A stretch of DNA of 64,000 nucleotides, taken from assembly GCF_001640805.2 (NCBI RefSeq), contig NC_066847.1, positions 27,051,504 through 27,115,503 on the forward strand, given 5' to 3'. How positions within the stretch are numbered: position 1 is the first letter of the stretch; every line of letters begins with the position of its first letter. Below are positions 14,801 to 27,114 of the stretch, in pieces. The notes under the pieces are model-generated. The model was not told the DNA's origin and did not search any database. It worked only from the letters and a program-made list of their open reading frames with translations. Made by a program: the position numbers and the translations under genes. The DNA is from Lates calcarifer (Eukaryota; Chordata; Actinopteri; Centropomidae).

Positions 14801-15733
14801 ACTCATCCATTTACTACTCAGCACTTCTCTACTGGTTGTCAGCATGTGATTGTTAAGTTAAGAGTGTTGAGGTCTAGAAAATCATCTGTCTGTCCACCAC
14901 TGTCGGTCTCAAATCGACTAGATGGAGGGAAGGCAGGCTGACAGTTTCACGGCTTCCTCTCAGAATGCAGTCAAGTGTTTTTGTGTTCAATCAACCATCA
15001 AACGTGGCCAAGGCCATGCCAGTGTAGAGGGAAAACAACACAATGAGCCCAAAGCCACTGCAACCGCCCTGAAAGCTCTCCACATATAAACACAGGACAG
15101 GCCTCAGCAGCAGGACTCAGATGAAAAGTGCTCTGGAGAAGACTGCACTGTGACATTTGCTCAGCACCCTTCTACTCTATGAGGCTGACACTGTGTAAAG
15201 TCTTAAAGTCTTTTGTGGTCACTGTTGGTATTTTACATTTGTAATTAATATGATTATTACAGTTTATCCTGAAGATGCAAGATACTAAATGTATCAGCTG
15301 TAAGCCTAATGTGAGAACTGACAGGCAACTGTTCTTTTATCAAAGTCTAAATGAATGAATCACAGACATTGTATTCATTCAGAAACCCAGTACAATTAAA
15401 GGCTTTTTTCAGTAAAAAAAATAAAAAAAAATAGAGAGACATGAACACAAATGCAGGACTGACAGTGTCATAAGACTGGAGTCACTAGCTAGTCACTGCC
15501 AACTTTATCCATAAAAGAACAGGACAGTTGCAAATTGTTACTATACTTTTAACGAACCCCATGACCCCCAGTGTAAAAACAGTGCCAATTAACAATGCCA
15601 GTAAAATCATGGAAAATATGTTAAAACCTGTGGCACCAGAGACTAGATCAAACCAGAAAAGAGTGGGCTGATGTAAAAGAACACTCACTGTTTTGCTCTG
15701 TTTCTTTCTCTTCCATGACTTTGTTGCTGGATT

Positions 15734-15794
15734 AGACCCCTGTAAAGCACTGCACCTTGCAGACAGGGTCTCCTTTTACATGCAACAGGGGTCT
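15734..15794. repeat. inverted repeat, 10-bp arms
   Basis: AGACCCCTGT at 15734-15743 is the exact reverse complement of ACAGGGGTCT at 15785-15794. Inside, TGTAAA (15741-15746) and TTTACA (15775-15780) also pair, and AGACAGGGTCTCC repeats the theme. Confidence 0.7.
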
Positions 15795-18700
15795 CCACCT
15801 CAAGGCCTATAAAGTACAGCCAGCTGGCCATGGACTGGTAAATTTAACCCATTACTTTACACTGAGAGAGAAAGGAAGTAAAGGAAGTAAGAAGAGCTGG
15901 ACAGACCTACAGATACACAGATATAAATGAAAAACGGGGAAAGCACCAGAGCAACAAGCAGGGAAATAAGGCCAGCAGATAACTAAGCAACCTTGAAAGA
16001 CTTTTTAGTCTTGCTAGTGGTGTGGCTCTAAGTAGTAGCATAGCATAAAAATCTGGGCCCTATACATGTGGATTGTCACTGAGCAACCTAACCCTTTTTC
16101 TTATGATGTGGCCCTTATTTAAATAACTTTCTCATTCTGTTGTTATGCATGTGAGTGACCACTAACCACCAAGGCCACCAAGTACCAGTAAGACACTTAT
16201 CCTAAAAAATAACAAAGCACCCATTTACCACATTAGAAATATATATAATGCTTCTCATAACTTTAGTCATTGACGCCCTTCCCGTCATACAGGCTATATG
16301 CACACAGTACAAAAACATGTCCACAAACTCTCACTGACCTCCCTGAGGGTCGTATATGGAAATAGACAGTATCCTCTAATATCTATTCCAATACAATGGG
16401 CCAGTATTGCAGTAGCATGGGGGAACTAAACGTTGAATGTCAGATTCTGTTTTACAAAAGAGAAAATATTTCACAGAGCACCTGTTTATTACTATCATTA
16501 GCCAGCTATCTGAACAAAAGGCTTTGGGTTAAGTGCATCTGGCATGGCTTAATATAGCACGCACACTACTGCAATGGCAAGTAACCATAAAACCACACAT
16601 GTAGTAGTTAATATCCACCTCGCTCTGTGCCGTTAAAAACTGATTAAGGACTTCAAACAGCCTCCATTACAGAAGCGGTCTTCTGCTTTGGTTTAGGAGA
16701 AAACAGTAAGGTCTCTATAAACAGCTCTGGTTTGGACTGTTGTGGTCTGATTGGTGTTCTACAGTATTAATGTGGTCAAAGTTAGTCATTATGATTGTAC
16801 TGTACTTTGACTGTGTCTCTGTAGGCAGTATATGACTTTAATGTGTTTTTGTTCTCGTACATAAGCATGTTGATGCACTGCCGGATGGATTTAATGACCC
16901 AGCCAAACCTTTGCAGAGGAAAGGTGGTTTTCAGAGCTATAGAACAGACTTCTGACACAGCATTTAGTCACATAGTATTTTATACTGCTTTGGCAGGCTT
17001 TTCTAATCCTAAAAGATCAGGGTTAAAAGCTGTCTTTAGATCCGGACAGTATCACATAGAATATAAGCTTCTTTATAAATACATGGTATATTTACTAACT
17101 CTTTTTTCATCCTTATGTCAACCACCATGTTAAAAATACAAAGAAACAGAATAGGAGGAAAAGCCAGAATGATTCCTGGTTGCTTACTCAGATCAGTGCA
17201 AATTCTATCTCACACAACCTCAGATGGTACAAGGGAATTCCAGATAGACGTGCACCTGAAAATAAACTAAAACAGACTACACTTTAAAAGCTGCCGCACA
17301 AGTGAGAGGAAAAAGAAAAAGAAAAAAAAAACATTCAGCATATGTTAGGTACCACTACTATTCTTTCACATCGTCTCCCAAAAAACATGAGGTATGTGAA
17401 ACATCTGCAAAGCATTTGCAGAATTAAAAATAAATTAATAAATAATAATGGGCGTCTGGTGCCCTGCCAGGATTTTGAGTCCAGTTTAATGGCACATGGC
17501 TTCATGGTTTGTATTAATTTACCCTGGGCTTTGGCATTTGGCAGCAGGCTGAAATGAAAGAGACTAGCCCTGGGCAAAATACTTCATATTTACTAATAAA
17601 AATACATATTGGAGCTGGAGGTTTTTTCTACCTCACTTTTTCCGTCCTAAATTACAGAGCTTGAAGTGCAAATGTGTCCGTGCCTGGTAAGAGGTTAATT
17701 TAAGTGTGAATATAATGTTCCAGCTACGCATACCAGCAGTGGATGATAAGAAGTCTGATAAGACATTAATGCTCTTACGGAAATGCAGCTCAAGCATGAA
17801 AACTCAAACTTCCAACACTGTTGTTAAGATTTTCTGATATGAACACTTGGTACTTCTACTGCTTTCCAATTGATATCTGAATACGGTATAGCTCATGCAT
17901 AATATATAATTCAGTATGCAACAGACATTCAGTAATGATGATGTTGATATTTGCTGCAGTGTTTTCAGAGAAATTATAGATGTCCAATATATGAGTATTT
18001 TGTGTAGTGGACAGATTTCATATTTATGTGACAGTGTCTTTTATGATTGCTTTTTATACTGACATAAGTTTTATGAGCAGGCGGAAGAAAGGAACCTGCC
18101 TGTTAACAAAGGCCATTTATATACTACAGATGGTATCACATGCCACATTCCTGATGAAAGGTTATGGCAATGTTCAAAAATATTTTTTCAGTTTGGTTGA
18201 GTCAAGAGGCAGCTTGGTTGCAGCTGCTATTCATGTTTTTATCTGTAGCGTAAATCAAATTGTGACTCAAAGCTTTTACAGTAAACTGTGATGCTAAAAA
18301 TGAAAATTAAGAAAAGATCAAAAACAGGGTCACATGTTGTTAAGAGATTGTTAGATTTTAATTCATTCACATTGTATGTGTTTGGACAGACTGAGAAAGC
18401 TATTTTAAACTCATTTTGTAGATAACCACTACACAAAAAGGGTACTTTTGATAATTAGCAAGTCATTTGCTGGCCTCAACACATTTTTCTACTTTCTGCT
18501 TTGCAGTGATGGTGGCTTAAGGCTCTGAAAAGCGATCAAAGACTCTTCATACACCATTAACCAGGAAGTGCTGCCATAACAACTTGAGTTTGTTGCCAGT
18601 TTTGACACCCTTTCCTGAATTCTCCTGGAAGTTTGCATTCACCCAGAATAAATCCCTTCAGTTCAGATACACCTAATCTCTTTGTCATAGATTTCATAAA

Positions 18701-19283
18701 TGATAACAGTAAAACAGAGAGGGAAGAGTAAAACCAGCTGTTGAAGCCAAATGCTGAAAATCATAATCAAGTTTAGTTTATCTATCTCAAGGTAAAAATA
18801 AAACCTACCGAAAAGAGAAAAGCCCATGTCAAGACAGCAAGATTAAGATGCCTAATATCATGACAACAAACATTAGTCTGGGCTGTCAGTTGTTCCTTGA
18901 TCATGTTAAAAATGTCTGAATAATTATTCTGTCTGTTCAACCTTTTGCACTTTTATTTTGAAGGCTTAACAAGCAAGCATAAAACTGTGCTCTTACTTCT
19001 CCTGCTGTGAATGTCACAGATAAAACTGTATTGTGTAACCTGGTTTTACCATAAGTCAGAAATGTACATGCAGTATGCCTGAACTCAGGATGATATATGT
19101 TTGATCTAACTTGGATTTCAACTTGGACCCCCCACTCCCTACATACTTTTGCTCTCAGGTGTTGAGACCCCTTGGTCTTGACTTTAGGTCTATTGAGGTG
19201 AAATGGTTTCCAGTCCTCTCTGAAAGGCCTGATTGAGTGCTTCTGGATGTCATTTGGGTCCAAGGGGGGGCAACCTTAGGGCA

Positions 19284-19284
<1 letters not shown>

Positions 19285-19314
<30 letters not shown>
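19285..19314. repeat. (CA)n microsatellite
   Basis: About 15 CA units just after a run of seven G at 19264-19270. Confidence 0.95.
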
Positions 19315-19315
<1 letters not shown>

Positions 19316-21414
19316 CGTAGATTTTGTCTAGCTAGAGGGCTTCACTAACTGATTGGTTAACTATGTGACAAGTGCTGTGTCTACTCCAATTAGAGACCTC
19401 CAGCAGATGAATATGGTCAAAGGACAACTCACTCACTTTCACCAGAAAGGACGTTGTCTCTTTCTGGTGGTATTTCTCCTTTTCATACACTTACTCTCAT
19501 ACACACAGCCTGTAGGCTAATCTTGACTTTGTGAGAAGACATCTGTTGACTATTGGACTCTGCAACCTGCTTCGAAAGACCTCCAGAGTTGATAGTTAAG
19601 AAACATAAAACAGGTGCATGCAAACACACACACACACACACGCATATGCATACGCATACAAGAGAGGAAATGGCCCCCAGATTCTGACAGAGAATGTGTG
19701 AAGGGGGATTTTTCCTGGTTCTGCTGAATATCAATGCATCTTATTCTAAACACCAATACACATGTGCAGAGGTATGTGGGTATTGTTTGAACCACTGTTT
19801 GCAAGTGGCAGCGTCGACCAACGTTGATGAAGTGCTTTGAGCTAGTGCTTCGTGTGAGAGAAGATTACCACACTGAGCTTTACATCTAAAACTGGTTAAC
19901 ATGTAGAGGAAAAAAAAAGATAAAGGAAATAGGATGCTATAGTATTAATTAATTCATATAGAATCTATTTTATCAATCCATTTTTTCAGCTGAAGGCCAA
20001 AATGTACAGTACACATTACTGCTAGTTCTTTTATTTTATCATCAAATTTCCTTGTGGGTATGTCTCAGATCACTGTACATTATACAAAATACATTACAGT
20101 TCAGACTGAGATTAAATGTGAGATCAGTCAGTAGCTTTTTATCTTCTTTCTTTTAGCAACTGGATGAACTTATAAACTGGTGTTTCATTAATATTATCTC
20201 AGAAAGCCGACAGCATCAGAGAGTCAGTTCTCTACCCCCTGCTGAGTATACATATATATGTATTTCTATAGTAGGTAGATGAAGAGCAGGTTATTGCAGA
20301 TATCAAAAAGACCAATTTGTCATGGTCTTAGAAACAGCAGGGGGTTGAACAGTAAGTTAGGCTTTGACTGATTTTTCTTACCCTGTGTGAAAGATAATTT
20401 CTTTAGCTTTCTTGTCTATTAGTTAACTTACAGTATATTAAAAACTGGAGAAAAAAGACAAGGCCTGACTTGCAACAAACAATGATAAGTGTATTTACTA
20501 TGACTTGGCTTAATGTAGACATAGTGACAAATATTAAACCAGGACACATACCCGCACCCCGAATTTCACTTATGTTTCTTGCAATGTTACAATCAAATTA
20601 CAAATGTGAATATACTGCATAGATAATGTTGGTGGAAAATTTTGCAGCTAAAAACAGTATACTCATACTTGTTAATGGGAGACTGTGTGTATTTTTTATT
20701 TATTTAAAAAGAACAACAATTTAGAGTCACCAGCCTTTGATTAATGCTGTTAGATATTTATGGAGTAGACCAATAAACTATTCTGTTTCACTGGTCTAGT
20801 CATTAACATCCTCCTTTTGTTTAATTTCTCATTATTATTATTATTATTAACGGGAAACACATATGAACTCATTTACCCAGTTCTCAGTCTTTTACAGAAT
20901 ACTTCTGGGCAACTTTTCTCAATTCCAAAAAATAAACACAATCTCAACTTAACTTGCCTACACTTAACCACAGACTCTGGAGATTTGTACCCAGTTCTCT
21001 GGTGTGATAGTTGATATGATGTACTAAGGACATTGCTTTATTCATCTGAATCATGGCAGGATTAAACCATTATTCCTCAGTATTTTGCTGCACTGGTATT
21101 TGTAATTTTGAAATGTTTTAAAGAGTCTGAATCCGCAATTCCCCTGTGTTTGAAATGTTTGATTTGGTACCAATTTATGTATACGTCTACCATGATTTTT
21201 TCTGCATAAATCTTGTTTGTAACCATATACGTTGTAAATTAGTTCATAGAAATGAGAGTAAATGAGACACCACGTGTAAGGATATGAAAAGCATCCACAC
21301 ACTCCAATCTATTATTATATTTAAATAACAAGTGCATATTGCACAGATCAGCGTGCGTAGATGCTTTTCCTAACATATGGTAATGGTAACATAATTGTCT
21401 AAATGATCTTGTAG
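19315..21414. other. intergenic, no gene seen
   Basis: Contains short CA-rich sequence at 19624-19641 and an (ATT)n tract at 20831-20849. No exon recognised. Confidence 0.5.
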
Positions 21415-21863
21415 GGCTTCCACGTCTCCCCTGCTTTGATGTCCTGGCAGGCACTGAAGAAGATGAGCACCTGGATACTGGAATGCTAGTCTGGCTGCAT
21501 TTCATCAATGGACTCATGAATGGACTGCTGGATGCAGGCACTGCTTTGCTGAGGGGAATTATTGATGAATTGGAGCATAGTGATGATGAGGATGACAATA
21601 TTGCCATTGTTGATGATAACCATGGCAATGGTGATGAAGTTCAAGCTGAAGATGCTGCTGCTGAGCCTCCAGCTGACACTGAAGTCAGTCAGCCTGTGGA
21701 GGGAGAGGATTCCCTGCCTGAAGTTCCAGGTAGGGAAGTGTGACTGTCCCCCTCTAGTCCAGTGCCTGAAGAATCCAGGAAGCGAGCAAGGGATGATGAG
21801 GATGAAGAGCATGGGAGATGCAGAAAACAATTCAGACACTACCAGAAGTTTGCTGGCTTCTGA
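21415..21863 (+). pseudogene. coding-like piece with one in-frame stop, unknown family
   Basis: After an acceptor-like TTGTAG (AG at 21413-21414) a single frame runs through LPRLPCFDVLAGTEEDEHLD, a hydrophobic stretch LVWLHFINGLMNGLLDAGTA (21486-21545), an acidic region (ELEHSDDEDDNIAI) and SLPEVPGREV. It meets TGA at 21741-21743 and continues in the same frame with LSPSSPVPEESRKRARDDED and RCRKQFRHYQKFAGF to TGA at 21861-21863. A CGA-to-TGA change would explain the inner stop. The acidic and basic low-complexity composition looks like protein rather than chance, but I do not recognise the family and no upstream exon was found. It may be a decayed retrocopy, a transposon-derived exon or a chance frame. 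Confidence 0.35.
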
Positions 21864-22305
21864 GACAGAGAGAGAGCAGAGAGGTAGGGACAGGGAAAAA
21901 ACCTTGTTGTTACATTTCCACAGAGTCCCTCACACAGTGTACACTGTTGTTAGTTTGGGCCACACACCCAGTGCCCAAAGGTTGCAGTCCAGAGAGGTCC
22001 CAAGTAGCACAAAAAAGGGAATGAGAAAATACAGAGAAAGAGCAGGATCTCTGCAGATAAACACACCCCCACACACTTCTAGTGGGTCATATATGATGAC
22101 TGAGATAATCACCCACTCCCCAGTGTTCCTGCTCAACACAAACTGCTACTTCTCTCTGTCTCTGTCTCTGTCCCTCTCGCTCTCACTCTCTCACTCTCTG
22201 GAAAATCCTGTATATTAAACCTATATTAAAACTGAAGTGTACCCACTAATTACTGAGGTGAAAATAGGAAATAAATTTTGGGTCATTAAGTAACTCAGAA
22301 AAAAA

Positions 22306-22376
22306 TAATCTGAATCAGAATCAGACTTTATTGCCAAGTAAGTTTGCACATATAAGGAATTTGTCTTGGTATATCA
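22306..22376 (+). repeat. retroposon 3' tail fragment (TTTATTGCCAAGT type)
   Basis: TCAGAATCAGACTTTATTGC followed by CAAGTAAGTTTGCACATATA and AGGAATTTGTCTTGG is a sequence seen in very many fish loci as the 3' part of LINE/SINE elements. Only the tail is present. The family assignment is from memory. Confidence 0.6.
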
Positions 22377-22800
22377 GTGCTATAACTCTGTATAACAGAG
22401 ATAGTAAATAAAAGAGAGAAAAGTAGAAGTAAGAGTTAATACATGACAAACATGTTTTAAACTTTTCAATCTTACATGTATGTTCAAGTCACAGTCTACA
22501 TTGCAGCCTTTAGCACAAATGACAGGTTTTATACTACATCATATATATATATTTTTTATAGTAAATTCAATATATCAATATATCATTAGTTTACTTGTTT
22601 GAGAAGAGTGTTAAATTGCTAAGAGGTCTTCTTAGGTCTTGTAACTTTGAATCAGAGAACTTGAGGATATGAGCTCCAAGAAAATGTGCCTGAGAAGAAG
22701 TTTGCTTAAAGAGAAAGAGAACAAGCGAGGGAGTTTGTTTGCATTCCCACATAGTGTTTATATCATTGGTGTGCCATGCAGTGCAGCCCTGCTCTCTAGG

Positions 22801-22803
<3 letters not shown>

Positions 22804-22835
<32 letters not shown>

Positions 22836-22858
22836 TTGTGTGTCTGTGTGTGTCTGCA
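22804..22858. repeat. (GT)n microsatellite, interrupted
   Basis: GT units with TTTG and TCTG interruptions. Confidence 0.9.
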
Positions 22859-23354
22859 AGAGAGTGTGTGTGAAGATCATGAATCATTCTAGGATTCTAG
22901 GATTTGGGATGAGTCTCCCACAGCAAAGTGAAACCATTAGACCCAACAACAAGGCCTTTTCATTCACAAAATTCAATACAGTGTATTTCTCTGGACCAAA
23001 AAATTTCTATTCCCCAATTATGGAAAACATATGAACATAATCTGCTTTATTTGATTTGTCTAACTTTTAAGTTATGTTTTGGTGTAATTAATTTCAATTG
23101 TTTGCAGTAGACTGACTCTGCAGAAAGGATAGATAAACGAAAGCAGTTGGCCCTGTCAAAAACCTCTATAGATATCCATTTTTGATCTGCTTCAATCCAG
23201 TCGAATGAAACGAAAACTGCTGTAGTCTTATAATGAAACATTCTTTTAGTATAAATATGTATTTGGCTCAGAAAAAATCTGTTAAAATATGAAATTTAGC
23301 AGGGCAGCATTCAATACTCAATACTGTAATAAATCAGAACTTAAACAGACAGCA

Positions 23355-23408
23355 GAGAGTGGTATCAATCTTTTCATTTCTCAACAAGGAAAGTGAATAT
23401 TTCCCAAA
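23355..23408 (+). repeat. short 3' fragment of the AGCTAAGCTAAC-type repeat
   Basis: Reads GAGAGTGGTATCAATC, then CATTTCTCAACAAGG, AAAGTGAATATTTCCCAAAG, matching the fragment at 39977-40037 in order and spacing. Confidence 0.55.
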
Positions 23409-25231
23409 GTGTTTTTCTTTAAGTAAAAGAAAAATCCCATAATTGGAGAGTAAAAGTTCTTCTCAGTTTTTATTTGAGGAACTAATAAAAATGTGTGAAG
23501 TCCAAACTAAATTAAATATTGCAAAAACAACCATTCACACTCAACATAAGAAAAAAAATCCACCCTAACTACCAGCCTACAACAACACAGCTGCAATAGC
23601 AAAAGCCAGCCAGTCCATTCCTGTGGTGTCAGGGTCCGGGGGTGTCAAGAGAGCTGACCCCCAACACACAGCAAATAAAACTGATTTACTGCTGCTTCGC
23701 TGGCTGCACCACACTTTATAAAACTGTCCTGGGCAGAGTTATGACCCCAGGTAACACATACATAGACACACACTCACAAGCACATATAAACACACACACA
23801 TGCATACATGCAGTACTTGAAGACACACACACTCTCACACACATGCGCACACACTGAAAGATGGATGGGAAATTTGCTCATGAGTAAACCCATGATTGTA
23901 CATGCAAGCGGATACTTTAACACAGACACATGTAGAGACTCACAACAAACCTTTTAAGGGAATGAATAGGATACTCATAAAATGATAACTACCACTGACG
24001 TTTTTAAGACCCAAAATATGACTGAAACACATGAGCCCATGTTGTTCTTATGGCTGATAGATGAAGGTTTGTATTCAGCTTTTATATAAATCATCCATAT
24101 TTCTAAGATCATTGTTTTTCAGGTAATTTAGCTGTTTTAATGAAAGATAAGAGAAAGGGTTGTATGACAGAGTGAGCAAATGCAATGAAATAAGATGTGG
24201 ACAGACAGAGAACGAAGGAGAGAAAAAGCCCCTCAGAGTATTTGTGAGGGTGTGAGTTTTGCCTGCTCAGCAGTGCCATGCTCCAGGGATATCGTGCAAG
24301 GCAGAGGTCTCATCTTTTGGAGGGGGTAAGTGAGCAGAGAGAGGAAGAGTAATATGCAGCAAGAATCTTTGTGTTTCTAATTTGTGTTTCATCACACTCT
24401 GAGATGAAGACACTCTGCTCTTTATCACCCTGTCTCACTTTGCTGAGCAGGTAGTATGCATGTGGCATACAAATGTATAAAATGAGAAATGCAATTGAAA
24501 AGGTAGACAATCCTCTGCATATATGAATTAAACATGGTTTCAGAAATGTAGTAATTAAGACATGCAATGTGTCATATAACACAAGTAACAAATATAAATC
24601 ATATAAAGTGACAAAATGCTTGATACAGACTGTTGTACTATAATTGCCCAAACTTGATGATGCATTCTGGAGACAATTTGTTGAAGAGTACAACCCATAA
24701 TTATGTTTTATTGAAGGTACTATATGTAAGGATGTGACGCAATATAGAGGTTTAATTGCTTTTTTATTACCAAGGTGTGAAAGGATTGTAACTTAACTTA
24801 CAAATTAGACCTCCTCCAACTTCCAGTTGCCTTTAACAACCAGTGGATTGATTTCCATGGAGAGAACTCAGGACAAATTTTTCAGGGAAATCCAAAGGAT
24901 GTGACATTTATGCTGGCTGCCCTACAGTGTCAACAGTGTGCAACACTAGCTAACGTTAGCTTAGAAACAGAGTCGACGAACATCAACAAACTCCCAGCAC
25001 AGCACAGACTCCAACTCAAACTCCAAGTAAGCACAAAACCCAGAAAAGCTTCATCTGGTGAAGCCTGTGCAACCAAACGGGAATGTGACTGACTTCTAAC
25101 CTTAACATTATTATGCTTGATAAATCCTATTTTAAAAGACATAATAGCAGTCATACTATATAGCATAGTCAGACTTATCTCCACACTTTGTTTTAGTACT
25201 GTGCCAGCACCAAAGGATCAAATGTAAGTTC

Positions 25232-25841
25232 ACTGCATCACTGATAACTCTGGGAGAGATAAATAAGAAATAGCATTTTTTGAAAGGGGGAAAATGCTGA
25301 CTATATATATATATTTTTTTTTTTTAACCATATGAATCCCCTTGGAAATTATCACTAACACTAAGTGATATTTATTCATACCCATAACTAAAGTTATGAT
25401 GATGTTATAACTTAGCTCTAGTATCAAAGAAGAAATCTGCATAGCTAATTATTGCCAATGTAAACAAACTTTAGCCAAGTTTTGTTCATGTGTTGGCATG
25501 CCAGAGTCACCAAGCCTCTGACAGGATGATATCTGTGCATGATATGGGGCAATAAATATGGCAGGCCTGAATGTTGTTACCCTTGATTTAATACACAAAC
25601 ACTAATGTCGGGTAAAATCCACCTGAAAAATATTTTAGTCTCAATCACTAACATTGGATGAAAATGTGTGCCTGTAGAAAAAAACAGGGATGGGAGCAGG
25701 GAAAAACACCTACCTTCAATAACATCAGTGAGCACCCTGAAGATACCCAAGGACCCACGCAACTCAGACAGCGGCAACACAATGAAATTCATGTGAAAAT
25801 AATTGCGTGGGTGAAAATCACCCGACGTTAGTGTTGTAGGG
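25232..25841 (-). mobile_element. copy A of a two-copy repeat, probably a TTAA-type non-autonomous DNA transposon
   Basis: The minus strand from 25841 down to about 25232 is similar along its length to 62143-62730 on the plus strand. The upper edge is TTAA (25842-25845) abutting an element end that reads CCCTACAACACTAACG on the minus strand, the arrangement known for piggyBac-type elements. ACCCGACGTTAGTG (25820-25833) recurs inverted at 25600-25613, and degenerately at 25646-25659. A perfect hairpin GGGTGA-AAA-TCACCC lies at 25809-25823. The lower edge is where similarity to copy B stops, not a defined terminus. No intact transposase is present; the class is inferred. Confidence 0.6.
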
Positions 25842-26552
25842 TTAAGGGAATATCTCCTCATAGTCCACCAGCTGCCCCCTCTGTGTGTGTGCTGAAAAAT
25901 CCAGTGTTTCTACACAGCCTTGGTGGGAGGGTATAAAGAGGGCAGCGGGAATGAGAGAAATGTAAATTCTGGTGTATTTAACCTTCATTTTCAGAGACAC
26001 TGTGCTAATTAGAAGATGACTATGTGAAACATCCAGTGGTGAGAAGCTCTGAGGACACAGTGATAAACCTAAAACCTATTAGTCAGAGGATGCAGCTCCT
26101 CCTTGAGATGACTGTACTGTGTTGTGACAACCTCTGCCCAGCTCCTATGGGATATAGCATATGCATTTGGGTGTACTTTGATATGTGTATGAGAGACTAT
26201 AGGACCATAAAAACACTCATACTCAATGCTATCCATTTGCAAACAATAAGGTCAGCTAAAAATAAATTCTGTCACTTTTTCATTTCTGCATCATCACTGC
26301 ACAGTAATCAAAAAGAACTGTATTATATAATGCTACTACAAATACCTTATTACTACCTAACCCTTGCATAACACACCTAAAAACACACACATCTGATACA
26401 GTATGAAGCTGTGCAAGTCCTCTGTGTTTTTAGCTGGCCCCCTTTTCTGAAAGAGGAAAAGCAGAGCCATCAGCTCATGAGTTTAAATTACCTACCACTG
26501 CCACACACCCCACTCGACTAGTTTATCCCTCCAACCCTGTGCCCTGGTGGAT

Positions 26553-26630
26553 CGCTGACACTAAGCAGATGCGCTGTGTTTTATCTTGTCATGACACAGA
26601 GCTACTGCAGGAAACCCTTAGGACTCAGAG
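26553..26630 (+). repeat. direct repeat, copy 1
   Basis: Shares ACTAAGCAGATG, GCTGTGT and TTATCTTGTCATG with 27035-27114 in the same order; about 45 of the first 54 positions agree. The copies are 482 bases apart. Origin as tandem segmental duplication or as two short interspersed repeats cannot be told. Confidence 0.6.
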
Positions 26631-27034
26631 GTTCAACTTGAATTTGATTTTCAATACCACTTGATGTCTCATTAACTGCAGAATTGTGTGTAATTTGATG
26701 ACAAAAGGTCTGAGCTTTAACATTGAGCAGATAACTGTTGGAGGTAGGCTTAACTCTTCATTTTCATCAGGGGCCTGGATACAGAAAATCAGATTCAGGC
26801 TTGTTTTTTGGGGGGATGGGGGGAGTGGTAACATATTTAAAGAGATACAAAATCACACCATCAACACACACACAGTAACATAGGTCTATTTTCCACTTCA
26901 AAACTACAATTGAATTATAATTAAACAAAGTGACATGATTTACTAATAGATTATCAAACACGAAATACAATTAAAGAATGTGCGTGAGGCATTAAAGCAT
27001 CTTAAAATAATGGCTGATCATGATAAAGTGTGGG

Positions 27035-27114
27035 TGCTGAGACTAAGCAGATGTGCTGTGTGTTATCTTGTCATGCTACAGAATTACTAAAGTGAACCCT
27101 TCTTGTTTTCAGAG
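27035..27114 (+). repeat. direct repeat, copy 2
   Basis: Partner of 26553-26630, same strand; roughly 83% identity over the first 54 bases by eye, then looser. Confidence 0.6.

Larger units (their letters stand above)
10543..19284. other. intergenic, no gene seen
   Basis: Long AT-rich stretch without a supported exon. It includes a (TG)n tract at 11819-11845, an inverted repeat at 13155-13183 (CCCAGCTC and GAGCTGGG around 13 bases), and another at 15734-15794 (AGACCCCTGT and ACAGGGGTCT). Short frames of 60-106 codons occur but none shows a recognisable domain or codon bias. Confidence 0.5.
21864..25231. other. intergenic with low-complexity tracts
   Basis: Holds a CT-rich tract (22151-22199), the retroposon tail at 22306-22376, a GT tract (22804-22858), a short repeat fragment (23355-23408) and an imperfect CA-rich stretch (23757-23855). 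A perfect 14-bp palindrome AGCTAACGTTAGCT lies at 24948-24961. No gene is supported. Confidence 0.5.
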
